Positions 1 through 8,331 of a stretch of 17,112 nt of DNA are shown piece after piece. The position numbers and the translations under genes are program-made. Source of the stretch: Smittium culicis (Eukaryota > Kickxellomycota > Harpellomycetes > Harpellales > Legeriomycetaceae); NCBI GenBank assembly GCA_001970855.1, contig LSSN01002971.1, positions 1 to 17,112 of the forward strand, read 5' to 3'. The first letter of the stretch is position 1, and every line of letters starts with the position of its first letter. The notes beneath the pieces were generated by a model, which worked only from the letters and a program-made list of their open reading frames with translations, was not told the origin of the DNA and made no database searches.

Positions 1-723
1 TATTCATGAAGTTAATAACTTTGTAACAAGTAGTAAAGAGAGTGTATTCGAATGAGGTGTGTTTATGTGCACAGAAAATTTTTTTTTACTATATGTTTTA
101 TTTCCTAGCATTTTTTTAAATATAGGTTTTTATATAGTCATTAGTTCTAATCTTTATAATTTTCTAATCAATTTAAAATAGAGCGAAAGAACATTAAGGG
201 TAATTTATAAATAAAGTCATATCATTCGAAGTAACCCCTCTATATATAACATCCCAATACATTTATTTGCACTTGCTGTATAACGATACTTCTTTTTTTA
301 ATTTATATCTAGGCGATTTTATATGGGAAATGTACATTATATAGAAGCCTATGCGAGTAGTAAGAGATAATTATATTCATTTTTAATATTAATATTAATA
401 TGTAACATTAACTATTAATTAGCGCAAGAAAAATTTTTTGTTTGGAAAATCTGTGAAGATTTAAAATATAAATTTAAAATTCAAAGATTAACTATACCTA
501 AACCTCGAGGAAATGTTGTACAAGTGAAATAGCTAATATTTATATATACAAAATATATAGAATAACTGGTAATAAAAAAGAAAAATCTAATCAGGAATTA
601 TCAAGTATAATATTTTATAATTAAAAAATTTAGTTAACTGTAATAAAATAAACGGTAGCTACTAAACAATAAAGAAAGAGAGAAGGGTGGGAGATTCAAG
701 TGAGGTGTGTTGCAAATAATATT
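1..723. other. AT-rich intergenic DNA, no gene seen
   Basis: I see no long reading frame, tRNA-like fold or repeat family here. The stretch is homopolymer-rich A/T and lies downstream of the uS11m gene, so its right end probably holds that gene's 3' untranslated region. The short + strand frame at 700-897 is only the antisense shadow of uS11m. Confidence 0.6.
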
Positions 724-1443
724 TTAAAGGCGGCGAGCTTTTCTTGGTCTGCAGCCATTGAATGGGATGGGTGTGACGTCGGTTATTCTGAGAATGGGCC
801 ATTCAGTGACGGAGCGAAGAGCCTTAAAGCAAGCTTCACGACCAGGGCCAAGACCTTTAAATTTGAGTTCAATTCCGGTGATGTTGATGTTTTTTGAGGT
901 AGCTTTTTCAAATAGTTTGACGGTTGCTTGATAGGCAGCTTCATGGCCAGCTCTACCAGCTTTCTTGAAGCCAGTTTGGCAGCCGCCTGAAGAAGCTACC
1001 AGAACATCGCCATTAAGATTTGTCAATGAAAGTAAAGTGTTGTTTGAGGAAGCTTTGACGTGAAGGACATGGGACTGGGCTCTAGTGTAAGCAGCTTTAT
1101 CGCGTGAGAAGGAGTTGGAGTTGGAGTTGAAATTTCCAAATTGAGGTCTAGTAGAACTGGAAGAATCGAGAGTTGAAGCTGATGAGTCGGAAGTAGAGGG
1201 ATTCGATTCTGAAGATGAGGGTTTAGGATTTAGCGAGCTTAGATTTTCCGAGAAAGCTTCGAAAGAAGCAGTGGTTTGTTTTGTATTCGAATCATTTTGA
1301 GGGCTATTGGTATTAGAATCTACTTTTTCGGTCTTAAGAGGAGCTGTATTTGAAGAGAAGAATTTTGGAGAAATTGATTTAGAGAGCTGTAGTAGACCTT
1401 GAGGCCTTTTAGAAAATAATAGGGACACTCTGTTTAGTAGCAT
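724..1443 (-). CDS. mitochondrial ribosomal protein uS11m (S11 family)
   Basis: A 239-residue, single-exon protein ending in TAA. It is a component of the mitochondrial small ribosomal subunit. From the family, uS11 sits on the subunit platform and contacts the 3' region of the small rRNA near the mRNA exit. Residues 1-31 look like a mitochondrial import signal: Arg, Lys, Ser and Leu, no acidic residues. Residues 36-115 are a low-complexity Ser/Asn/Thr/Pro spacer. Residues 123-239 are the S11 fold, with GLGPGRE at 197-203 and the signature end DVTPIPFNGCRPRKARRL at 222-239. Bacterial S11 is about 130 residues, so the extra length is the targeting signal plus spacer. The usual His in PIPHNGCRP is Phe228 here. 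The ATG at 1443 starts the targeting signal, so I accept it. Identification is secure; the spacer may vary among relatives. Confidence 0.95.
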   Translation of the reverse strand: MLLNRVSLLFSKRPQGLLQLSKSISPKFFSSNTAPLKTEKVDSNTNSPQNDSNTKQTTASFEAFSENLSSLNPKPSSSESNPSTSDSSASTLDSSSSTRPQFGNFNSNSNSFSRDKAAYTRAQSHVLHVKASSNNTLLSLTNLNGDVLVASSGGCQTGFKKAGRAGHEAAYQATVKLFEKATSKNINITGIELKFKGLGPGREACFKALRSVTEWPILRITDVTPIPFNGCRPRKARRL

Positions 1444-1717
1444 TATCGTTAATAGTATTTGTCTAAAGTGTATTTAAATGCTATTCTTAGCTGGCTTTGA
1501 TAAAGTAATCAGTGCAATATATTTAGCCTTTACTTCAAATTTTAATTAATCTGCGTTTTTGGCTTAGCAAATCCTTATTTTAAAAAAATTTTAAAATCCA
1601 TCCAATCCAAAAGCCTAATCACTAATCAATTTTATACCATTAAATTATTGGCTATAAGATTTGATGTTCAAGCTTATCGACAGTTAATATATTATTATTC
1701 GTTTGGCTTTTAAACTC

Positions 1718-1913
1718 TTAATCCATTCCCGACTAACGCTCGATAATAAAATCAATTTAATTATTTGTTTTTGATTTAAAATCAAGTATATTATTTGCTT
1801 TATATTTCAATACACCAATACTTCTTGAGGCCTCACAATTAAAATATTTTAAATTAGCTTAGTTGGTTATATTTGATAGATCAAAAATAGTCTACTGCCC
1901 GTGAAAGGGAAAA
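1718..1913 (+). mobile_element. piggyBac-like MITE, copy 1 (decayed)
   Basis: A 196-bp non-coding element. The left end reads TTAATCCATTCCCG and the right end GTGAAAGGGAAAA, a decayed version of the cleaner inverted ends of copy 2 at 3394-3589. The two copies have the same length. Their last 52 bases match at about 40 positions with no gaps. Another ten-base stretch about 71-80 bases in, TATTATTTG, sits at the same offset in both. A short hairpin around TAGAT...AGTCTA near the right end is shared. The right TTAA has become AAAA, so this copy is older or more worn. There is no transposase gene, so it would have depended on an enzyme supplied elsewhere. Confidence 0.6.
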
Positions 1914-2811
1914 AAACGAATTTATCGACTTGTAAATGGCCCAAAAGCTTAATTTTACATTATACAAACATAAGTATATAAATAAATGTGTCTTAGTTAA
2001 TTATTTTTATTAACTTTAGCTGCCATAATTAATAGATTTAAAACAGTAAAGCACCTTGGGAAAGAGTTAGGTTCAATATTGTAAATAGCAGATAAAAATT
2101 CAGCTAAGAACAGATCTATATCTGGGATTCTGAACGAACAGAGCACTTTGTAGCAGCTTAAAATTATTAGCCATAATATATATCCTTAAATATTATTGAC
2201 AATTCGATAGGTATGTTTTTTTTTTCTAGTCATTTAATATATAGCAACAATACTGTTTGGTTAAAAGAAATGCCGAATTTCTTTTATTGGGCAATATTAT
2301 GTATGAAATTTTGTATACAATACACCTTAATTTATTAAGTGCTTGATTGCATAAAGAATCCTAAGAATTGTATATGTGAAGATCATTATATATGTACCAA
2401 GGTATAAAGAATGTATAACCCCATTTGATAAGTCATAGAAATAATATTAAAATAAGAGATATTTTACACGCCTTCGATTAGGCTCAAATTTAGTCAAAAA
2501 AAAACATCATGCAGTCATAGACAAGAAAATATGGTGGAAAAACAAGAAACAAACAGTATATAACCCAAGTTAAATGAACATTAACAATAGAACTGATAAT
2601 ATCAATACAAATAACTATATCAAAGAATTCAATTTAATTATTTATTTTAAATGATCTAAATGAAAATGCTAAAAAATAAAATGTAAGAAAAAATGTGACG
2701 GACACAGGATAATCTATAGATAAAAACAAATTAGTGTTAAATAAAAACCTGGTGTGAAGTTTATTAATTAAATAGAGTTGGTATGTTTATGTTTCAGGAT
2801 CCCGCTGCGTA

Positions 2812-2888
2812 TAGCAAGATCTGCAAATAAAGGTTGTCCTCAATGAGCCCAAGGTACAAGAAAGGGCCGTAGGACTGGTGCCAGCTTA
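2812..2888. other. GC-rich island, possible structured RNA or element scar
   Basis: About 77 bases of clearly higher G+C than the flanks, which are almost pure A/T. As RNA on the + strand it can form a hairpin GGAUC/GAUCU around GCU/AGC, then GUCCU/AGGAC around GCCC/GGGC. Minus-strand reading also gives two open frames of about 30 codons, so a fragment of a coding element is an alternative. No promoter, box or terminator settles the matter, and I do not recognise the family. Confidence 0.3.
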
Positions 2889-3191
2889 ATTATCATCATT
2901 TAAAAAAACATACCGATATAGAAATAGCTAAAATGAGGAAATTTACCTAGTTTAATATTAATATATGAGAACATAGAATACTGTTGATGAATAAGAAAAC
3001 GTGAAGATGGAATAATGATATAATATGTTTATAACTAGAAAGAATTATGGTATTTATACTTTTTATTAAAAAATTTTTTGAATTTTTTTTTAGGAAAATT
3101 ATAAAAAAAGATTGGTTATTATAGATACGAAAATTTTTTATTATCGTTAAAAACCCCTTTACATACTTTCTAATCCTCCTTATAGATCTTC

Positions 3192-3325
3192 ACCAATTGC
3201 AATCAATAAATCATTCAAGCTCAAGCAAAATATAAAATTTATTGGCTACGATAAACTGATTTAAACAAATATCATTATAGCCAATCGCCTGAGCTTAATC
3301 TTGAATTCATATATAATAATTGGTC
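3192..3325. repeat. 134-bp imperfect inverted repeat (foldback)
   Basis: The left arm runs ACCAATT (3192-3198), then ATTCAAGC, then ATTGGCTACGAT. The right arm carries the complements in mirror order: ATCATTATAGCCAAT, GAGCTTAATCTTGAA and AATTGGT (3319-3325). The centre is near 3260. Arms are about 60 bases with several mismatches and small gaps. It has no open frame. It could be a second kind of miniature foldback element, or a cruciform-forming site between two genes. Confidence 0.6.
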
Positions 3326-3393
3326 AATTAGTAATCATATTAGATCCAAGTAACAATATTTCGAAACTCATCAAAATAATTTTAATTCACTAT

Positions 3394-3589
3394 TTAACCC
3401 TTTCCCGTCCAAATCTATTATAAAAAAAGTAATCTATTGATTCGTTAATTGAGTAAAAGCTAATTATTATTTGCCTATTAATTATTATCTTCCAATAAAT
3501 GATTAAATTAGGAATTTAACTATTATAATTGAATGCTGTTGGTTGTATTTTGTAGACAAAAAACAGTCTACCGTGCGGGAAAGGGTTAA
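3394..3589 (+). mobile_element. piggyBac-like MITE, copy 2 (intact ends)
   Basis: A 196-bp non-coding element bounded on both sides by TTAA. Its ends are a perfect 14-bp inverted repeat: TTAACCCTTTCCCG at 3394-3407 and CGGGAAAGGGTTAA at 3576-3589. TTAA target duplication and CCC-starting inverted ends are the known hallmarks of piggyBac-superfamily transposons. Just inside the right end is a 6-bp hairpin, GTAGAC...GTCTAC. The interior is A/T-rich with no useful frame, so this is a MITE moved in trans. A worn relative lies at 1718-1913. Confidence 0.7.
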
Positions 3590-3823
3590 CTAAAATTTAT
3601 TCAGTGGCAGATTCGCCAACTCATAATTAAATAAAAGAATCAGCCAGTAAATCAGGCAAATAAATGCAAATACAAATAATTTAGAGCTAATTATAATAAC
3701 AAATACAAAATAACTTGTACACTAAATTTTATTCCCAATAAAGATTCTAGATAAATTTTAATACTAGGTAGTGTAGTTTTCCTAATCTTCAACTTAGACA
3801 ATCAATATATATTTCTGCAAAAC

Positions 3824-4207
3824 ATGGAAGGTCAAGGAATGGAATCATTGAATGCCCAACAGCTGGCTCAAATCCAGGCCACTAGTGGTGCTGGCTCGTC
3901 TGGTCAAAACCCAGATGCTAAAAAGCAAGAATCAGAAATGCGTGATGAAATGCTCAGCCAAATACTCACCAGCGAAGCTCGTGAACGCCTAGGAAGAATA
4001 AATTTAGTCAAGCCCGAAAAAGCTAAACAAATCGGCGATTTGCTACTGTCGATGGCTGCTAGAGGTCAAATAATGAAGAAAGTAACTCAGGATGAATTGG
4101 TCGATATTTTAGAGAGAATCAATAGTTCCACCCAAAAGGAAACTAAAATTGTGTATAGTAGAAGAAATATTGATGATAGCGATGATGAGGATGAGTACGA
4201 TTTATAA
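3824..4207 (+). CDS. PDCD5 / DNA-binding TFAR19-like protein
   Basis: A 127-residue, single-exon protein of the PDCD5 family; the human protein has 125. The N-terminal helix (residues 6-19) precedes a Gly/Ser-rich linker. The conserved core starts around residue 35, with KKQESEMRDEMLSQIL and the hallmark LVKPEKA at 61-67. Three-helix packing continues to about residue 107. A basic YSRR (111-114) precedes an acidic tail, DDSDDEDEYDL. From family knowledge, PDCD5 proteins are small cytosolic/nuclear factors linked to apoptosis in animals and to the chaperonin CCT; the fungal role is poorly defined. The ATG at 3824 matches family length; Met6 would be a shorter alternative. It is transcribed away from uS11m and towards the HMG gene. 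Confidence 0.95.
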   Translation: MEGQGMESLNAQQLAQIQATSGAGSSGQNPDAKKQESEMRDEMLSQILTSEARERLGRINLVKPEKAKQIGDLLLSMAARGQIMKKVTQDELVDILERINSSTQKETKIVYSRRNIDDSDDEDEYDL

Positions 4208-5045
4208 TAGAATTGCAATATTCGTTTTGACCTGAAAAAATATTGTTCACATTCCCCCCGTACCAGTTTACTACAACTTAAATATTGCAATTTAAATATT
4301 TTTGCTTATCTTTATACTTTCCATCGTGTCTTTCTTTTTACAGAACAATTCCTTCTCTATTTTTAGTATTTATCAAATTTTCACCTGCCTCCCATAAAAA
4401 AACGTTATTTTTTTTCTATATATACCCTCTTTATACTTGCTCAGATTTTTTTTTAAACACTAACATAAATTTTATAAACATAAAACATAAAAAATAAATA
4501 TTTAGTAATTATTTATCATATTTATTGATAAAAAGAAAAGGAAATGATATGAAGAAATGTGTATTTATGGAATCGAATTGGACCAGGAGAGTAAATAATT
4601 TCATATTATTAAGCTATTTCATCCATCAACTTTTAGTTGCCCAATAGTTTACTATATAAACTTTCATAGAAACTGTACAATTTTAATATAATCCTTTATA
4701 TTTAATACACAATGGAGTATTAATAAAACAATATAAATAAGAAGGTTTAAATTGGCTAAATCCTTTAACATTTAACTAAATTATTACTAAAGATGCTTAC
4801 AAAAGTCTCTATATAAAAAGCAGTTTTTATGCCTGTTTTTTTTTCCATTGATTAATTTAAACTGTTTTACTAGTAAACTAAAATTAAAATGTGATTTAAC
4901 TAAAAAAATAAAATCAATAAAATTTCAATTTAGAAGAAAAATCAAAATAATAATAATAATAATTAAATAAAAATTACATAGTAACTAAAATAAAAATACA
5001 AAGGCCGAATTAAGCTTTTCACGAGATTTGGAGGAATAAATGTCT
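4208..5045. other. convergent intergenic region
   Basis: This stretch lies between the 3' ends of PDCD5 (+) and the HMG gene (-), so it should contain both transcript ends. It holds A/T homopolymers and a microsatellite of six AAT units at 4946-4963. Short frames at 4087-4290 (-) and 4285-4497 (+) are low-complexity and unconvincing. Confidence 0.6.
4946..4963. repeat. (AAT)6 microsatellite
   Basis: Six perfect AAT units in the convergent spacer just downstream of the HMG gene. Confidence 0.85.
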
Positions 5046-6162
5046 CTACCATAAACCAAATATCCTTTGTGAGTGCAATTCCTGCTTGCTGACATAGTCT
5101 TCGCTCTGAGTATTGTGAGTTGGTATACTATCGATGATATCCATAAAACCTGACTGTTTACTGCTCGTAGTATTCACAGTGTCTTCGTTTGATACGCTAT
5201 GATTGATTTGATCGCCGATTCTTTGTCCGCTTAGTCCTCCGGGCCCAGCTGCAGTTGTATTAGCTATTTCTTCATTACCAGTTCTATGATTTGATGTTTC
5301 TGTGCACATGACGCTATTACCAACACTAACATCGCTATGGGTATTCAAAGTGCTGGAATTGATGGCACTAGATTTTGCTGTGCTGGCTGTAGGCTCTACT
5401 ACAACACTACGAGCCAGCTCTGCATTGATTTCAATATTTTTGCCCGTTGTTTTGTTATCACTGCATCCTAAAGCTCTTCCGTTAGCGCCACCGCTGCTCA
5501 TGATACTGCTTCCGATGTTTCCCGCGTCATGCATGCTGGTCATAGTATCACTTACTACATGCCCTGTCATCTTCAGGCCGCTACTAGCAACCCCACAGTT
5601 GGACGTCTCCATAGAACCTCCAAATTTAGCTGCTACTTTACTCGTAACGCGCCCACTGATAATTGAGTTTTCTTCAGCACAGATGGCGTTTACGTTGCCG
5701 TCACAGATCATGCTATCCATGGCTTCTCCTTTACTCATAGTGGATCCGCTTAATGATGTATCCGTATTACCAGCTACGCTAACAAGAGCCGCTTTCTCTT
5801 CGGCTGTTGAGTTCTTCCAATTGTTCGCAACTTGGCAAAATGCATCCTTATGACTAACTCCTGGGTGATCCGATTTGTATTTTGGCAATGCCTCTTTCAT
5901 ATAGACATTGTATGCACTCAATTTCCTCCCTATAAAAAAATTAATTGTTTATATTAATTTACATAGATTAAATATGAATCATAATTCTCTTCAATTTTTT
6001 CTTCTTTTTTTGCTAGCTTTTAAGCGTCAACCCTCATTTTATTAACTGAACAAAATAAAAAGTCGATTTTTTGTCGTAAATACTCTAATTGTATCTTATA
6101 ATGATAGATTGATAAAATTATAAGTAGTTACCTCCTGACTTCTTTGATGCTTGTTTTGGCAT
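5046..6162 (-). CDS. HMG-box / YABBY-like protein with a long Ser/Thr-rich tail
   Basis: Two exons: 6162-6132 and 5929-5046, with a 202-nt intron (5930-6131, GTAACT...TATAG, phase 1), giving 304 residues and a TAG stop. Exon 1 encodes MPKQASKKSGG. The long frame alone would start at a TTG (5921) inside the domain, which is wrong; splicing restores the basic N-terminus. Residues 12-58 form a short HMG/YABBY-like domain: LSAYNVYMKEALPKYK, then HPGVSHKDAF and the NNWK helix. Such domains bind DNA with little sequence specificity, so a chromatin or transcription role is inferred. Residues 60-304 are low-complexity Ser/Thr/Asn/Gly/Met with no motif I recognise. An in-frame TGA at 6226-6228 lies upstream, so the ATG at 6162 is reasonable, though an extra upstream exon cannot be excluded. 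Confidence 0.85.
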
Positions 6163-8331
6163 TTTTGACTTGTATTTTTCTCGTATGCGCTTTCTTTTTT
6201 CAAAAAATAAAAAAAAAATCAATACTCAAGCTATGTTTCTAGTATTATTTAAACTATATAATAATCTTTGTTTTAATAATCAAGCCAAAAAAAAACTCCT
6301 TCCACGTTTTATCTTTTTCTAAAAGTTTTATAGGTTTTTTTTCTTGATGAACCCAAAAAATAAAAAATTATAATTAAAAAAGTTTTTAGACAAAGATTGA
6401 GTTAATATTAACTATATATCACAAATATATGTAACATACTAATCTTCCTAACTAAAAATTATGTATAAAGAGCTGATTTTTTTTATTTATGCTTCGGTAA
6501 ATTATTGTTTCTGCATTATTTTTCATGCACCAGAAGCAAGTTTAAATATGGGACTAATATTTTTAATATTACTGTAGTTCAAAAAAAAAAGTGGGAGGGG
6601 ATTTTAACTCAGCTCAGATCAAAAAAAAAAACAATGGAACGTTTACAAGTACTGTTTATCGCTTCTGTTTCATTTTTGGAATTGTCCATGAAGTGTGAAA
6701 TTTTTTTTAATTATGACTCTATTTATTATCTCCGCCTCGAAAAAATAAAGTTGTAAAGCTCTTATTTGGTATGGATAATAGATATTTATTAATGAAATTT
6801 CCTTTTTTTTGTTTTAATAATGCGCATAAACATCTAGGCAATAAAAAAAAAGTTACAAAATAAAATGTGCAAAGAGGAAAAACCTAATATTGTCTAGAAC
6901 TTGATTCATTATAAAAAAATTAATTAATAAATTATTATATTGGTTATACTCAATGAAATACTTAAAAAAAATAATTGTACTGTGAATGCTGACTAAAGAT
7001 TGGTTAATCCAAAGCTTCCAGACTAGATTATCTCAATAAACATAAACAATCAAAGAATAAAATAACTGAGCTCATAATAGCTCGATAAACTAAAATACGT
7101 CTAGGTTTGCATTAATATAAAATAGTCTCAAAAATCAATTAGTACTCACAAAAATAATATGCTACTAGATTTAATTTAGTGGAGGTATAGATTTGTTTAC
7201 CAAAGCATCTCTATAACTCCTAAAAAAACAATGTACTATTAAATTTGTATTGGTTAAAATGATGGAGTACTAGATTTCTCTTGTATCAGCCTAGATCGAA
7301 ATATTTATTTATATAATTAAGCACATACATTGGTATAATTTATAGCAATTTATTATGCAGTTTAATAATAATGTTCTTCAAATATGAAAAAAAAAATAAA
7401 TAAAAATAACACAAAAATGCTCATCAATACTTGCTAAATTTATCTATTGCATAAACTGAATAAAACATAGTTGAATAATATTACCGGTTTTAATTATAGT
7501 TAATTTATACTCTTAGTTTATTTTTTCAAATTTCGCAGCTATATCATATTTTTTTCCAAGTTTTTTGGGATTCGTCTTGAATTTTCATGCTTAATTCCTT
7601 TGTAAAATATATTCATATATTAGACTCTGAGAGAATTTTTTTGTGGTTTAATGCTATTGGGCTTGTATTATTTAAAATGATAACATTTTTCACTGATAAT
7701 GAAATAATTTAATTTTACATTTCCATTATATTTATTTGCTAAAAAAGTTTTTTTTTTTATTAGGCTAATATAGTTTGTTTTAATTTATATGAGCAACATT
7801 TTAAGGAATAAAATTGTTCCTTAATTCAGAATCATCCATATATTGGAGAATCTAGTAATGAGCGAAAATTTTCCTATTTATCTAATATAATTTTATTTTT
7901 AAATCCTAATAGAAAATATTGTGGAATAATTCTCTTATACAGCTATTAGCTTCATTCTATCTACATTATCAATTAATTTTTCTAGGGAAAAAATCTTATC
8001 TTCACCTAAGAATCTCCCAAATATAAAAATTAATAATCAAAAGAGCCTAAAAATAAAAGTTCGAATTAATATCTTGACCTTAGTAATGGTTTAAAATCCA
8101 AAAATAAAAGATACAAAATGATATTAAATAATGATATATTGGACTAATCTACTATATAGTATTTTAACTGACAATAAATACAGAAAAAATTTAATTTTAA
8201 CGCAGAAGATTAAATTCTAGCATATATGAAAGTTCGTAATAAAAAATTCTAAAATATTCATTAATCAGAAAAAAAACATAAACATGATAAAACAGTAACG
8301 GCTATAAAGCAGAGGCTAAGTCTAAAGTTCA
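6163..8331. other. 2.2-kb AT-rich spacer, no gene seen
   Basis: This lies upstream of the HMG gene and downstream of the unknown five-exon gene, both on the minus strand. It contains long A and T runs and one 83-codon + frame (6505-6756) that is Lys/Phe/Leu-rich without any recognisable domain. I see no tRNA, repeat array or hidden exon series. Confidence 0.55.

Larger units (their letters stand above)
1444..3823. other. gene-free spacer with MITEs, foldback and a GC island
   Basis: This 2.4-kb stretch lies between the divergent uS11m and PDCD5 genes, so their promoters should be at its two ends. I see no secure gene. It holds two copies of a TTAA-bounded MITE, a 134-bp foldback and a 77-bp GC-rich island, each listed separately. 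Minus-strand frames at 1997-2185 (62 codons) and 2228-2362 (about 45 codons) are within what chance gives in DNA of this composition. Confidence 0.6.

Noticed and set aside
1997..2185. 62-codon minus frame with protein-like composition (DIDLFLAEFLSAIYN...)
   Set aside because: It has no start codon near its beginning, and no convincing splice partner. At this A/T content several frames of this length are expected by chance in a window this size.
2228..2412. Possible minus-strand spliced frame starting MTYQMGLYILYTL
   Set aside because: The implied intron would be only about 37 nt, far shorter than every supported intron here, and no domain appears.
5302..5853. 183-codon + strand frame opposite the HMG gene
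   Set aside because: It lies wholly antisense to the coding exon, has no recognisable domain, and exists because the less A/T-rich coding DNA has few stops on the other strand.
6505..6756. 83-codon + frame in the 6-8 kb spacer
   Set aside because: Lys/Phe/Leu-rich with A-run-derived Lys blocks, no domain and no supporting splice sites.
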